64,000 nt of DNA from Pseudomonas canadensis (GTDB lineage: Bacteria; Pseudomonadota; Gammaproteobacteria; Pseudomonadales; Pseudomonadaceae). Below are positions 1 through 8,768 of this stretch, piece by piece; position 1 is the first letter of the stretch, and each line of letters opens with the position of its first letter. The position numbers and the translations under genes were made by a program. Location of the stretch: NCBI RefSeq assembly GCF_000503215.1, contig NZ_AYTD01000017.1:248001-312000 (forward strand), given 5' to 3'. The notes beneath the pieces are model-generated. The model searched no databases. It was not told the origin of the DNA and saw nothing but the letters and a program-made list of their open reading frames with translations.

Positions 1-1
1 C

Positions 2-757
2 CAGCAGGAAAAGCTTGAGGCCCTCGGCCGTATCCACAATGGCGACGAAGCTGTGCGTGCCGCTGGCATGGCGCGCCAGGCCGGGTTCGATAACTTCAAC
101 CTGGACTTGATGCACGGTTTGCCCGATCAGTCCCTGGACGATGCCCTGAGCGACTTACGCCAGGCCATCGCGCTGAAGCCGACGCATCTGTCCTGGTATC
201 AACTTACGCTGGAGCCGAACACCGTGTTCTGGAACCAGCCACCCGCGCTGCCGGAAGACGACACGCTGTGGGATATCCAGGAAGCCGGCCAGGCGCTGCT
301 CGCTGAACACGGTTACGCGCAGTATGAAGTGTCGGCCTACGCCCAACCCGGACGCCCGGCGCGGCATAACCTGAATTACTGGAGCTTCGGCGACTTTATC
401 GGCATTGGCGCCGGAGCCCACGGCAAGCTCAGCCACCCCGACGGGCGCATCGTACGCACCTGGAAGACCCGAGCACCGAAGGACTACCTCAACCCGGCCA
501 AAAGCTTTCAGGCCGGCGCGAAAGAACTGACCAACGAAGAACTGCCGTTCGAGTTTCTGATGAACGCGTTGCGCCTCACCGATGGCGTCGAGGCCAAGCT
601 TTACGCCGAGCGTACCGGCCTGGAACTGGCGAGCCTGGATGAAGGCCGCCGCGAGGCAGAACAAAGTGGCTTAATGCAGGTCGAACCGTCACGCCTGGCG
701 GCGACCGACCGTGGGCAACTCTTTCTCAATGACCTGTTGCAGAAGTTTTTGAGCTGA
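2..757 (+). CDS. hemW: Radical SAM heme chaperone HemW (5' end outside window)
   Basis: Only the last 251 residues are present; the frame is open from base 2, so the start and the radical-SAM CX3CX2C cluster motif lie upstream of the window. HemW-family landmarks are visible: NLDLMHGLP, SWYQLTLEPNT, a HNLNYW segment and the glycine-rich FIGIGAGAHGKL. The family was long annotated as oxygen-independent coproporphyrinogen III oxidase-like but is a heme-binding chaperone that hands heme to client proteins in the cytoplasm. A DUF3392 gene follows 19 bp downstream on the same strand, so the two may be cotranscribed. Family assignment is firm; the heme role comes from family knowledge. Confidence 0.92.
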   Translation, partial: QQEKLEALGRIHNGDEAVRAAGMARQAGFDNFNLDLMHGLPDQSLDDALSDLRQAIALKPTHLSWYQLTLEPNTVFWNQPPALPEDDTLWDIQEAGQALLAEHGYAQYEVSAYAQPGRPARHNLNYWSFGDFIGIGAGAHGKLSHPDGRIVRTWKTRAPKDYLNPAKSFQAGAKELTNEELPFEFLMNALRLTDGVEAKLYAERTGLELASLDEGRREAEQSGLMQVEPSRLAATDRGQLFLNDLLQKFLS

Positions 758-776
758 CCGCTCTTAAGGAAATCGA

Positions 777-1100
777 ATGGATTTGGTACTCGACCTGCTC
801 GCCACCGTATCCCGCTGGAGCCGCAGCAACCTGTCAGAAATCTCCCTGGCCCTCGTCGGCTGCCTGCTGGTGCTGTTTGGCGCTGATATCAAAGGCTGGG
901 TGGAAGCGCGCTTGGGCAGCATCGCCGGCGCGTTGCGCGTACCGTTGATGGCGCTGGTGTGCATGATCGGCAGCGGCGCCGCGTTGATCTACGCCACGCC
1001 GTGGATTGTGCGGGGGTTGAGCCAGTTCAATAACTACAGCCTGGCGCCGGTGTTGATCGTGGTGCTTGTATTGATTGGCGTCGTTGCAGACCGCCGCTGA
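777..1100 (+). CDS. DUF3392-family small membrane protein
   Basis: This 107-residue protein is almost entirely hydrophobic, with about three to four membrane segments (near residues 18-36, 50-73 and 86-104), and looks like an inner-membrane protein of the DUF3392 family. No catalytic motif is visible and no function is known to me. An aagga ribosome-binding site precedes the ATG. It follows hemW by 19 bp, an arrangement I recall as conserved in Pseudomonas, and is followed by a REP cluster that probably ends the transcript. Confidence 0.8.
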   Translation: MDLVLDLLATVSRWSRSNLSEISLALVGCLLVLFGADIKGWVEARLGSIAGALRVPLMALVCMIGSGAALIYATPWIVRGLSQFNNYSLAPVLIVVLVLIGVVADRR

Positions 1101-1121
1101 TCCCAAACCCAACACAGATAC

Positions 1122-1293
1122 AAATGTGGGAGCGGGCTTTTGTGGTGAGCGGGCTTGCCCCGCGCTGGGTGGCGAAGCCGCCCCGAACCCATCACCTCGG
1201 CTCATCTGGTACTGCGCGGAGGTCTTATTGGGGCCGCTTCGCAGCCCAGCGCGGGGCAAGCCCGCTCACCACAACAAGCCCGCTCCCACATTT
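1122..1293. repeat. Nested REP/REPIN inverted repeats
   Basis: An outer inverted pair (aaatgtgggagcgggctt at 1122-1139 and its complement ending at 1293) encloses a second, different pair (tgtggtgagcgggcttgcc... from 1141, complement ending at 1273). The inner pair continues inward with further complementary sequence (gtggcgaagccgcccc against ggggccgcttcgcagcc). The result is one long imperfect hairpin between the DUF3392 gene and the convergent trmB. Confidence 0.85.
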
Positions 1294-1307
1294 TTGACCG
1301 CGTACTG

Positions 1308-2036
1308 TCAGTCAACCTTCTCGAACTTCAAATCCCACACCCCATGCCCCAACCGCTCACCACGGCGTTCAAACTTGGTGATCGGACGCTCAGCCGGGCG
1401 TGGCACGCATTTGCCGTCTTCGGCGATGTTGCGGTAGCCAGGGGCGACGTTCATCACTTCCAGCATGTATTCCGCATACGGCTCCCAGTCGGTGGCCATA
1501 TGCAGGATGCCGCCAACCTTAAGCTTGCTGCGTACCAGTTCCGCAAAGGAGGCCTGGACGATACGGCGCTTGTGGTGACGGGCTTTGTGCCATGGATCGG
1601 GGAAGAACAACATCAGGCGGTCAAGGCTGTTGTCGGCGATGCAGCGGTTGAGCACTTCAATCGCATCACAATCGTAGACCCGCAGGTTGGTCAGGCCCTG
1701 GGTGAGTACACCGTTGAGCAGCGCGCCGACGCCTGGGCGGTGCACTTCCACACCGATGAAGTCCTGGTCCGGGGCGGCGGCGGCCATTTCCAGCAGGGAG
1801 TGGCCCATGCCGAAGCCGATTTCCAGGGAGCGCGGGGCCGAACGGCCGAACACCTGGTCGTAGTCCACCGGCGCGTCGGCCAGGGGCAACACGAACAGCG
1901 GCGTACCTTGCTCCAGGCCCTTTTGCTGGCCTTCGGTCATGCGGCCGGCGCGCATCACAAAACTCTTGATGCGGCGGTGCTTGGACTCGTCGCCTTCTTC
2001 TACAGTGTTCGGCGTTTCGTTTGATTCAGTCATCAA
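1308..2036 (-). CDS. trmB: tRNA (guanine-N7-)-methyltransferase
   Basis: TrmB uses S-adenosylmethionine to form m7G46 in the variable loop of tRNAs. The 242-residue protein shows the SAM-binding motif LEIGFGMGHS (about 71-80) and the family signature FFPDPWHKARHHKRR (about 144-158), which carries catalytic and tRNA-contacting residues. The ATG at 2036 is used here; a second ATG one codon inside is equally possible. It starts 6 bp after the thiG stop, so it is probably translated from the thiS-thiG-trmB transcript. Length and motifs fit the family well. Confidence 0.95.
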   Translation of the reverse strand: MMTESNETPNTVEEGDESKHRRIKSFVMRAGRMTEGQQKGLEQGTPLFVLPLADAPVDYDQVFGRSAPRSLEIGFGMGHSLLEMAAAAPDQDFIGVEVHRPGVGALLNGVLTQGLTNLRVYDCDAIEVLNRCIADNSLDRLMLFFPDPWHKARHHKRRIVQASFAELVRSKLKVGGILHMATDWEPYAEYMLEVMNVAPGYRNIAEDGKCVPRPAERPITKFERRGERLGHGVWDLKFEKVD

Positions 2037-2042
2037 TGGCTC

Positions 2043-2837
2043 TTACTTGATCAGACCATCCAGCGGCGAGGAGGCGCTGGCGTAGAGTTTTTTCGGCATG
2101 CGACCGGCGAGGTAGGCCAGGCGGCCCGCGACGATGGCATGGTTCATGGCTTCGGCCATCATGATCGGCTGCTGGGCGTGGGCGATGGCGGAGTTCATCA
2201 GCACCGCGTCGCAGCCCAGCTCCATGGCGATGGTTGCGTCTGAGGCTGTGCCTACACCCGCATCCACTAGCACCGGGATCTTGGCTTCTTCCAGGATGAT
2301 CTGCAGGTTGTACGGATTGCAGATACCCAGGCCGGAACCGATCAGGCCGGCCAACGGCATGACGGCGATGCAGCCGATTTCCGCCAGTTGGCGCGCGATG
2401 ATCGGGTCATCGCTGGTGTAGACCATCACGTCGAAACCTTCCTTGACCAGGGTTTCGGCGGCCTTGAGGGTTTCAATCACGTTGGGAAACAGGGTTTTCT
2501 GGTCGGCCAGCACTTCCAGCTTCACCAGGTTATGGCCGTCGAGCAGCTCACGGGCCAGGCGACAGGTACGCACGGCCTCGATGGCGTCGTAGCAACCGGC
2601 GGTGTTGGGCAGGAAGGTGTAGCGATCCGGCGACAGCACTTCGAGCAGGTTCGGCTCGCCTTCAATCTGGCCGAGGTTGGTGCGGCGCACGGCGAAGGTA
2701 ACGATCTCGGCGCCCGACGCTTCGATGGCCAGGCGGGTTTCTTCCATGTCGCGGTACTTGCCGGTGCCGACCAGCAGACGGGACTGGTAGGTACGACCGG
2801 CCAGGACGAAGGGCTTGTCGCTACGAACGATGCTCAT
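2043..2837 (-). CDS. thiG: Thiazole synthase ThiG
   Basis: ThiG condenses 1-deoxy-D-xylulose 5-phosphate, dehydroglycine and ThiS-thiocarboxylate sulfur into the thiazole phosphate of thiamine. The 264-residue TIM barrel has the Schiff-base lysine in LVKLEVL (K106), the phosphate-binding PLAGLIGSGLG loop and the VLVDAGVGTASDA segment typical of ThiG. It lies 52 bp downstream of its sulfur carrier gene thiS on the same strand and directly before trmB. No TPP riboswitch is visible upstream. Confidence 0.96.
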   Translation of the reverse strand: MSIVRSDKPFVLAGRTYQSRLLVGTGKYRDMEETRLAIEASGAEIVTFAVRRTNLGQIEGEPNLLEVLSPDRYTFLPNTAGCYDAIEAVRTCRLARELLDGHNLVKLEVLADQKTLFPNVIETLKAAETLVKEGFDVMVYTSDDPIIARQLAEIGCIAVMPLAGLIGSGLGICNPYNLQIILEEAKIPVLVDAGVGTASDATIAMELGCDAVLMNSAIAHAQQPIMMAEAMNHAIVAGRLAYLAGRMPKKLYASASSPLDGLIK

Positions 2838-2889
2838 GGGAAATCCTCGAAATGGGGTGAGGTTCTGCAGAATTCAGGAAGCTGCGCGA

Positions 2890-3090
2890 CTAACCGCCGC
2901 CGATGGCGTGGACCACTTCGACCTGGTCACCCTCGGTGAGCGTGGTCTCGGCGTGCTGGCTACGCGGGACGATATCCAGATTGAGTTCCACTGCAACACG
3001 ACGTCCGGTCAAGTCCAGACGGGTCAGCAGGGCCGCAACGGTTTCACCGTCGGGTAGTTCAAAGGATTCGCCGTTCAACTGAATGCGCAT
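2890..3090 (-). CDS. thiS: Sulfur carrier protein ThiS
   Basis: This 66-residue ubiquitin-fold protein ends in HAIGGG; the terminal Gly-Gly is the site adenylated and then thiocarboxylated to deliver sulfur to ThiG. The N-terminus MRIQLNGESF is standard, which fixes the start at 3090; an in-frame ATG five codons upstream (MAARG...) is possible but extends beyond the family N-terminus. The gene leads the thiS-thiG-trmB group. Confidence 0.95.
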   Translation of the reverse strand: MRIQLNGESFELPDGETVAALLTRLDLTGRRVAVELNLDIVPRSQHAETTLTEGDQVEVVHAIGGG

Positions 3091-3161
3091 GCCACGGGCC
3101 GCCATCGTTTTTAGGGGCCCGCATTCTAGCCCGATTGAGGTTGCCGGCCCAAGCCCCTTGG

Positions 3162-3539
3162 TCAGGCGGCCTGCAAGCGCCACGCCGCCAGACCGAGGAA
3201 AAACCAACCTAAAAGGAACGCTAGCCCGCCAAACGGCGTAATGATGCCTAGCTTGCTGATCCCGGTCAGGGTCAGCACATACAGGCTGCCGGAGAACAGC
3301 AGGATGCCGACGGTAAACGAGATACCCGCCCAGCTGACCAACCGGCCAGGAATATGCGCCGCCAGCAACGCCACGCCGAACAGCGCCAGGGTATGGACCA
3401 GTTGGTAGGTCACGCCGGTATGGAAGATCGCCAAGTACTCGGCGCTCAAGCGGTTTTTCAGGCCATGGGCGGCGAACGCACCGAGGGCCACGCCGGTGAA
3501 GCCGAAAAAGGCAGCCAACATTAGAAAGCCACGCAACAT
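3162..3539 (-). CDS. DUF423-family inner-membrane protein
   Basis: A 125-residue protein with four predicted membrane helices and the N-terminal FTGVALGAFAAHGLK segment typical of DUF423 (E. coli YgdD relatives). No enzymatic motif is present and the function is unknown. It is divergent from mtgA with 74 bp between the starts, so the two promoters share this gap. Confidence 0.85.
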   Translation of the reverse strand: MLRGFLMLAAFFGFTGVALGAFAAHGLKNRLSAEYLAIFHTGVTYQLVHTLALFGVALLAAHIPGRLVSWAGISFTVGILLFSGSLYVLTLTGISKLGIITPFGGLAFLLGWFFLGLAAWRLQAA

Positions 3540-3551
3540 GAGGAACTCCAG

Positions 3552-3580
3552 TCAGACTCAAAGGGCCGGGTCTGTATAAT
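3552..3580 (+). promoter_or_regulatory. Candidate sigma-70 promoter for mtgA
   Basis: A consensus TATAAT lies at 3575-3580, 33 bp before the mtgA ATG. The hexamer tcagac sits 17 bp upstream (3552-3557) and is only a weak match to TTGACA. Seen directly; promoter function is inferred. Confidence 0.5.
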
Positions 3581-3613
3581 GGCCCGCTCAACGGGTTCGG
3601 CCAAGCCATCTCT

Positions 3614-4336
3614 ATGCTGCGTCTCCTCTTCAAACGCTTTCTCAACGTCGTGAAATGGTTTGCCATCGGCAGTGTGCTGCTGGTGCTGCTGTTTCGTGTC
3701 GTCCCGCCGCCCTTCACCGCGCTGATGGTGGAGCGCAAGGTCGAATCCTGGTTCGACGGCGAACCCATTGACCTGCAGCGCAGTTGGGTGCCGTGGGATG
3801 AGATCTCCGACGATCTCAAAGTGGCGGTGATGGCGGGTGAAGACCAGCGCTTCCCGCAGCATTGGGGGTTTGACTTCGGCGCGATCCAGGCGGCGATCCT
3901 GCACAACGAGCGCGGCGGCTCGATTCGCGGCGCCAGTACGTTGAGCCAGCAGGTGTCGAAGAACCTGTTCCTGTGGGCCGGCCGTAGTTATTTGCGCAAA
4001 GGCCTGGAAGCCTGGTTTACCGGGCTGATCGAGGTGTTGTGGCCCAAACAGCGGATTCTTGAGGTGTATCTCAACAGTGTTGAGTGGGATGAAGGCGTGT
4101 TCGGCGCGGAAGCGGCGGCGCGGCATCACTTTGGGGTGAGTGCCAAGGGGTTATCGCGACAGCAGGCCAGCTATTTGGCTGCTGTACTGCCTAACCCGAG
4201 GGTGTGGAGTGCCAGTCACCCGACGGCGTATGTGGCGAGGCGAGCGGCTTGGATTCGCCAGCAGATGAGCCAGTTGGGTGGGGATGGGTATCTGGTTGAG
4301 CTGAACAACTCACGCAAAGCACCCTGGTCCGACTGA
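3614..4336 (+). CDS. mtgA: Monofunctional peptidoglycan glycosyltransferase
   Basis: MtgA polymerises lipid II into glycan strands at the periplasmic face of the inner membrane without a transpeptidase domain. The 240-residue protein has one N-terminal membrane helix (about 15-30) followed by a GT51 domain. The catalytic glutamate is in GEDQRFPQHWGFD (E76), followed by RGASTLSQQVSKNLFLW and the KQRILEVYLNSVEW motif. Length is normal for the family. It is followed by a REP pair and then the convergent rpoH. Confidence 0.96.
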   Translation: MLRLLFKRFLNVVKWFAIGSVLLVLLFRVVPPPFTALMVERKVESWFDGEPIDLQRSWVPWDEISDDLKVAVMAGEDQRFPQHWGFDFGAIQAAILHNERGGSIRGASTLSQQVSKNLFLWAGRSYLRKGLEAWFTGLIEVLWPKQRILEVYLNSVEWDEGVFGAEAAARHHFGVSAKGLSRQQASYLAAVLPNPRVWSASHPTAYVARRAAWIRQQMSQLGGDGYLVELNNSRKAPWSD

Positions 4337-4350
4337 CACCCCGCGGTTCC

Positions 4351-4440
4351 TGTGGGAGCTGGCTTGCCTGCGATAGCGGTGGGTCAGTCAACAGTTGTTT
4401 TGGCTGACACGGCCTCATCGCAGGCAAGCCAGCTCCCACA
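4351..4440. repeat. REPIN, tgtgggagctggcttgcctgcgat type
   Basis: Two inverted REP arms (tgtgggagctggcttgcctg at 4351 and its complement ending at 4440) enclose about 40 bp. The element lies between the convergent mtgA and rpoH genes. Confidence 0.85.
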
Positions 4441-4477
4441 TTAAATCGAGTTGACCTGAGACTCTTTGAGCACAAAC

Positions 4478-4512
4478 AAAAATGCCCCGATCTTCCGATC
4501 GGGGCATTTTTT
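4478..4512 (-). terminator. Rho-independent terminator of rpoH
   Basis: A GC-rich hairpin (tgccccgatc, 4-nt loop, gatcggggca) is flanked by A and T runs and begins 17 bp beyond the rpoH stop. The symmetric A/T flanks mean it could act in both directions, but the REP lies between it and mtgA. Confidence 0.85.
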
Positions 4513-4528
4513 ATCTTTTCGCAGCGTT

Positions 4529-5383
4529 TTAGGCGGCGATCGACAACTTAAGCTTGTTCATCGCGCTTTTCTCAAGCTGACGAATTCGCTCGGCCGACAC
4601 GTTGTACTTCTGTGCCAGGTCGTGCAGCGTGGCTTTTTCTTCCGCCAGCCAGCGCTGGTAGAGGATGTCACGGCTGCGGTCGTCGAGCACTTCCAGCGCT
4701 TCGTGCAGGTTGTGGTTGGAGTTGTCGCTCCAGTCCGCATCCTCCAGTTGACGCGCCGGGTCGTACCGGTGGTCTTCCAGGTAGTTGGCCGGCGATTGGA
4801 AGGCGCTGTCGTCGTCCGCTTCAGCAGCGGGGTCGAAGGCCATGTCATGGCCGGTCAGGCGGCTTTCCATCTCGCGCACTTCACGCGGTTCCACACCGAG
4901 GCTTTCGGCCACGCGGTGGACTTCCTCGTTGTTCAGCCACGCCAAGCGTTTTTTCTGGCTGCGCAGGTTGAAGAACAGCTTGCGCTGGGCCTTGGTGGTC
5001 GCCACTTTCACGATGCGCCAGTTGCGCAGGATGAACTCGTGGATTTCCGCCTTGATCCAGTGCACAGCAAACGACACCAGACGCACACCCATTTCCGGGT
5101 TGAAGCGTTTCACAGCCTTCATCAGGCCGACGTTGCCTTCCTGGATCAGGTCAGCCTGGGCCAGGCCGTAGCCGCTGTAGCTACGGGCGATATGTACGAC
5201 AAAACGCAGGTGGGCGAGCACCATCTGCCGAGCCGCCCCCAAATCCTGCTCATAGTAGAGACTCTCGGCCAGTTCACGCTCCTGCTCAGGCGTCAGCAAT
5301 GGAATGCTGTTGACCGTGTGCACATAGGCTTCCAGGTTCGCACCCGGGACCAAGGCATAAGCAGGTTGCAAAGAAGTGGTCAT
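4529..5383 (-). CDS. rpoH: Heat-shock sigma factor RpoH (sigma-32)
   Basis: RpoH directs RNA polymerase to heat-shock promoters. The 284-residue protein has region 2 (DLIQEGNVGLMKAVKRF, about 78-94), the diagnostic RpoH box QRKLFFNLR (about 133-141), and a region 4 helix-turn-helix ending RIRQLEKSAMNKL. The start at 5383 (MTTSLQPAYA) is chosen because a GGAGG ribosome-binding site precedes it; an upstream in-frame extension of 24 residues has no family similarity. It follows ftsX by about 130 bp on the same strand, the usual Pseudomonas order, and probably has its own promoters in that gap. Confidence 0.96.
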   Translation of the reverse strand: MTTSLQPAYALVPGANLEAYVHTVNSIPLLTPEQERELAESLYYEQDLGAARQMVLAHLRFVVHIARSYSGYGLAQADLIQEGNVGLMKAVKRFNPEMGVRLVSFAVHWIKAEIHEFILRNWRIVKVATTKAQRKLFFNLRSQKKRLAWLNNEEVHRVAESLGVEPREVREMESRLTGHDMAFDPAAEADDDSAFQSPANYLEDHRYDPARQLEDADWSDNSNHNLHEALEVLDDRSRDILYQRWLAEEKATLHDLAQKYNVSAERIRQLEKSAMNKLKLSIAA

Positions 5384-5512
5384 ACGAAAAAACCTCCGAC
5401 TCACATAACTCGTGCAGTGAAGCACTGCGAAAATTGACCGGGAACCGTAGGACAAGTTCCCTAAACCACCAATACGGTCAATACAAACGAAACCACATTA
5501 ATCTGACATTAA

Positions 5513-6538
5513 CTACTTCGGTGCCAACTCGCGTAAATGACGAGCGACCGCAATCCACGCACCGATATACCCCAACAATACCGCGCCAAGCAAGAGACTC
5601 AGACCATCGGCTACCGGAACGCCGGCCAGCGCGAAATCACTGCCGTAGAGTCCGGCCAGCCCGACCACCGCGTCGTTCAGCCAGTCCAGGCCGAATGCCA
5701 GCACGCCCCAGGACAAAACCCCGGCACCAAAGCCATAAAGCGCGCCCATGTACAGAAAAGGACGACGCACATAGCTGTCCGTGCCGCCGACCAGTTTAAT
5801 CACTTCTATCTCGGTGCGACGGTTTTCAATATGAAGACGAATGGTATTACCTATCACCAAAAGTAATGCAGACACCAACAGCACCGTCAAACCGAACACA
5901 AACCGGTCGCCCAGCTTGAGGATCGCCGCAAGGCGCTCTACCCAGACTAGATCAAGTTGCGCCTGCTGCACCTTGGGCATCTCTGCGAGTTTTTGTCGCA
6001 GGGCTTCCAGCGCCGGCTTGTCGACTTCATTCGGCGTCACCAGTACCACGCCCGGCAGCGGGTTCTGCGGCAGCTCTTTAAGCGCCTCGCCCAGGCCGGA
6101 TTGTTGCTGGAACTCTTCAAGGGCCTGGTCGCGGCTGATGTACTCGGCATCCGCCACACCTGGGATGTTCTTGATGTCGTCGCGCAACGCTTCGCCGTCT
6201 TTGGCGCTGGCGTCGATGTTCAGGTACAGCGAGATCTGCGCCGCGCGCTGCCAGGAACCGCCGAGGCGCTCCACATTATTCAGCAGCAACGACAAACCCA
6301 TCGGCAGGCTCAGGGCCACCGCCATCACCAGGCAGGTGAAAAAGCTGCCAATCGGCTGCTTGCCCAAGCGGCGCAGGCTGTCGACCAGGCTGGCGCGATG
6401 GCTTTCGATCCAGGCGCGCAGCAAGGTGCTGAAGTCCGGGCCGTCGTCATCATGATCGTGTTTTTTCTTCTGCGGTTGCGGGTCGGCCGGTTTCGGCGCC
6501 ACGCGCTCGGAGACTTTAGGGCTGCGTGTCGCACTCAT
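5513..6538 (-). CDS. ftsX: Cell division protein FtsX
   Basis: FtsX is the membrane half of the FtsEX complex, which activates cell-wall hydrolases at the septum. The 341-residue protein has a charged cytoplasmic N-terminus (about 70 residues), four membrane segments and a periplasmic loop between the first two (about residues 95-215), the usual permease-like layout. Its ATG overlaps the ftsE stop by 4 bp (ATGA), implying translational coupling in the order ftsY-ftsE-ftsX. Confidence 0.95.
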   Translation of the reverse strand: MSATRSPKVSERVAPKPADPQPQKKKHDHDDDGPDFSTLLRAWIESHRASLVDSLRRLGKQPIGSFFTCLVMAVALSLPMGLSLLLNNVERLGGSWQRAAQISLYLNIDASAKDGEALRDDIKNIPGVADAEYISRDQALEEFQQQSGLGEALKELPQNPLPGVVLVTPNEVDKPALEALRQKLAEMPKVQQAQLDLVWVERLAAILKLGDRFVFGLTVLLVSALLLVIGNTIRLHIENRRTEIEVIKLVGGTDSYVRRPFLYMGALYGFGAGVLSWGVLAFGLDWLNDAVVGLAGLYGSDFALAGVPVADGLSLLLGAVLLGYIGAWIAVARHLRELAPK

Positions 6539-7206
6539 ACGCCGGCCTCCCCGTCACCGATCAGGCGGCCGCGCTGCAGGGTCAGCATGCGATGGCGCAT
6601 GCGGGCGATCAGCGCCAAGTCGTGACTGGCGATCAGCACGCTGGTGCCCAGGCGGTTGATGTCTTCGAACACGCCCATGATCTCGGCCGCCAGGCGCGGG
6701 TCGAGGTTACCGGTAGGTTCGTCCGCCAGCAGCAAGGCCGGGCGGTGGACGATGGCGCGGGCGATGCCAACGCGCTGTTGCTGGCCGGTGGAGAGGTCGC
6801 CGGGGTACAGGTCGGTCTTGTCCGACAGCGCCACGCGCTCCAAGGCCGAATCCACGCGCTTGACGATCTCGGCCTTGGACAGCCCGAGGATCTGCAACGG
6901 CAGCGCCACGTTGTTGAACACGGTGCGATCAAACAGCAGTTGGTGATTCTGGAACACCACGCCGATCTGCCGGCGCAGGAACGGGATCTGCGCATTGCTG
7001 ATGGTTGCCAGGTCCTGCCCGGCCAGCAGCAGTTTGCCGGTGGTCGGGCGCTCCATGGCCAGCAGCAGGCGCAACAGGGTACTTTTGCCGGCGCCGGAGT
7101 GGCCGGTTACAAACAGAAACTCGCCGCGACGCACCCGAAAGCTCAGCTCATGCAAGCCCACATGCCCGTTGGCATAGCGTTTACCGACCTGCTCGAATCG
7201 AATCAT
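6535..7206 (-). CDS. ftsE: Cell division ATP-binding protein FtsE
   Basis: FtsE is the cytoplasmic ATPase of FtsEX. The 223 residues contain Walker A GHSGAGKST (about 35-43), the ABC signature LSTGQQQRVGIARA, Walker B ALLLADEPTG and the switch histidine in LIASHD. It overlaps ftsY upstream and ftsX downstream by 4 bp each, so the three genes form a tight operon. Confidence 0.96.
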   Translation of the reverse strand: MIRFEQVGKRYANGHVGLHELSFRVRRGEFLFVTGHSGAGKSTLLRLLLAMERPTTGKLLLAGQDLATISNAQIPFLRRQIGVVFQNHQLLFDRTVFNNVALPLQILGLSKAEIVKRVDSALERVALSDKTDLYPGDLSTGQQQRVGIARAIVHRPALLLADEPTGNLDPRLAAEIMGVFEDINRLGTSVLIASHDLALIARMRHRMLTLQRGRLIGDGEAGV

Positions 7207-8537
7207 GAACGCTCCCGCTCGGCAAACAGTGCCTGTACAAAGGGTTCGGCTTCAAAGGTGCGCAGGTCGTCGATGCCTTCACCGACGCCGATATAACGAA
7301 TCGGCAACCCGAACTGTTTGGCCAGGGCGAAGATCACGCCGCCCTTGGCCGTGCCGTCGAGCTTAGTCAATGCCAGGCCGGTCAGTTGCACCGTCTGGTT
7401 GAATTGCTTGGCCTGGCTGATAGCGTTCTGGCCCGTACCGGCGTCCAGCACCAACAGGACCTCGTGCGGGGCGTCTGCGTCGAGCTTGCCGATCACGCGG
7501 CGAACCTTTCTCAGCTCTTCCATCAAATTGTCTTTGGTGTGCAGGCGACCGGCGGTATCGGCGATCAGCACATCAATGTTGCGGGCCTTGGCGGCTTGCA
7601 CGGCATCGAAGATCACCGAGGCGGAATCGGCGCCGGTGTGCTGGGCGATGACCGGGATTTTGTTGCGCTCGCCCCAGACCTGCAGTTGTTCAACTGCGGC
7701 GGCACGGAAGGTGTCACCCGCCGCCAGCATGACCTTCTTGCCTTCGGACTGCAGCTTTTTGGCCAGCTTGCCGATGGTGGTGGTCTTGCCGGCGCCGTTG
7801 ACGCCCACCACCAGGATCACGAATGGCTTGTTCGGGGTGATCACCAGCGGTGCTTCCACCGGCTTTAACATCGCCGCCAGTTCGGCCTGCAGGGATTTGT
7901 ACAGCGCGTCGGCATCAGTCAGTTGCTTGCGCGCGACCTTCTGGGTGAGGCTCTGGATGATCACGGCGGTGGCTTCGACGCCAACGTCGGCGGTGAGCAG
8001 GCGGGTTTCGATGTCTTCCAGCAGTTCGTCATCGATGACTTTTTTGCCGAGGAACAGGCTGGCCATGCCTTCGCCAATGCTGGCACTGGTCTTGCTCAGG
8101 CCTTGCTTGAGGCGGGCAAAGAAGCCGGTCTTGTTGGTTTCGACGGCAGCCACTACGGGTTCTGGCTCGATAACCGCAGGCGCAGCGACCTCGACCACAG
8201 CCGGAATGGGCGGAGTCACGTGCTCAGCCTGCACATCCTCAACCAGTGCCACGGGCTCTTCGGCCACCGGCAGTTCCGGCCACGCCTTGTGTTCTGGCTC
8301 TGGCTCTGGCTCAGCTTCGACCACCGGCTGCAACACCGGCTCGGCCATCGTCAACACCACCGGCTCCGGGGTTTCGGCAACCGGCTCGGCTTCTACTATT
8401 GGCTCAGGGATAGGTTCAGGCTGAACCGGCGGCTGTTCGTCGACGGTTTCCTGCGGCTTTTTGCGCAGCCATCCGAACAGGCCTTTTTTCTCGCCAGCCG
8501 CAGCTGGGGTCTTCTTGTCGTCGTTGGAACCAAACAT
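7203..8537 (-). CDS. ftsY: Signal recognition particle receptor FtsY
   Basis: FtsY is the SRP receptor GTPase that docks ribosome-SRP complexes at the inner membrane. The 444-residue protein has a long N-terminal A domain (about 30-135) rich in Pro, Glu and Val repeats, then the NG domain with P-loop GVNGAGKTT (about 245-253), DTAGRLHTKDNLMEEL and the guanine-specificity segment LTKLDGTAKGG. The acidic A domain explains the extra length. It is first in ftsY-ftsE-ftsX and divergent from the M16 peptidase pair across 231 bp. Confidence 0.96.
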   Translation of the reverse strand: MFGSNDDKKTPAAAGEKKGLFGWLRKKPQETVDEQPPVQPEPIPEPIVEAEPVAETPEPVVLTMAEPVLQPVVEAEPEPEPEHKAWPELPVAEEPVALVEDVQAEHVTPPIPAVVEVAAPAVIEPEPVVAAVETNKTGFFARLKQGLSKTSASIGEGMASLFLGKKVIDDELLEDIETRLLTADVGVEATAVIIQSLTQKVARKQLTDADALYKSLQAELAAMLKPVEAPLVITPNKPFVILVVGVNGAGKTTTIGKLAKKLQSEGKKVMLAAGDTFRAAAVEQLQVWGERNKIPVIAQHTGADSASVIFDAVQAAKARNIDVLIADTAGRLHTKDNLMEELRKVRRVIGKLDADAPHEVLLVLDAGTGQNAISQAKQFNQTVQLTGLALTKLDGTAKGGVIFALAKQFGLPIRYIGVGEGIDDLRTFEAEPFVQALFAERERS

Positions 8538-8768
8538 GGAGACGGCTATCTCAAGGTAGCGACGCGCCAGTAGGCGCGTCGGTAAATAAAATTCGATGCG
8601 TAACAGACTGTTTTTTAGCCAGCTCGTTCATGCGCAACATTTTGAAGGCCAAAATAGGGCCTCAACAAGACAGCCGCAGTGGCCGTCACTCAGTCGGATC
8701 AGTATCCTAGCACCTCCTCGCCCGCCGACGCTAAGACCAAGCGGGCAGCCCAACAGGTTTAAAAACGA

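Noticed and set aside
2838..3161. TPP riboswitch upstream of thiS-thiG
   Set aside because: The gaps around thiS are too short and lack the conserved CTGAGA-type thi-box sequence.
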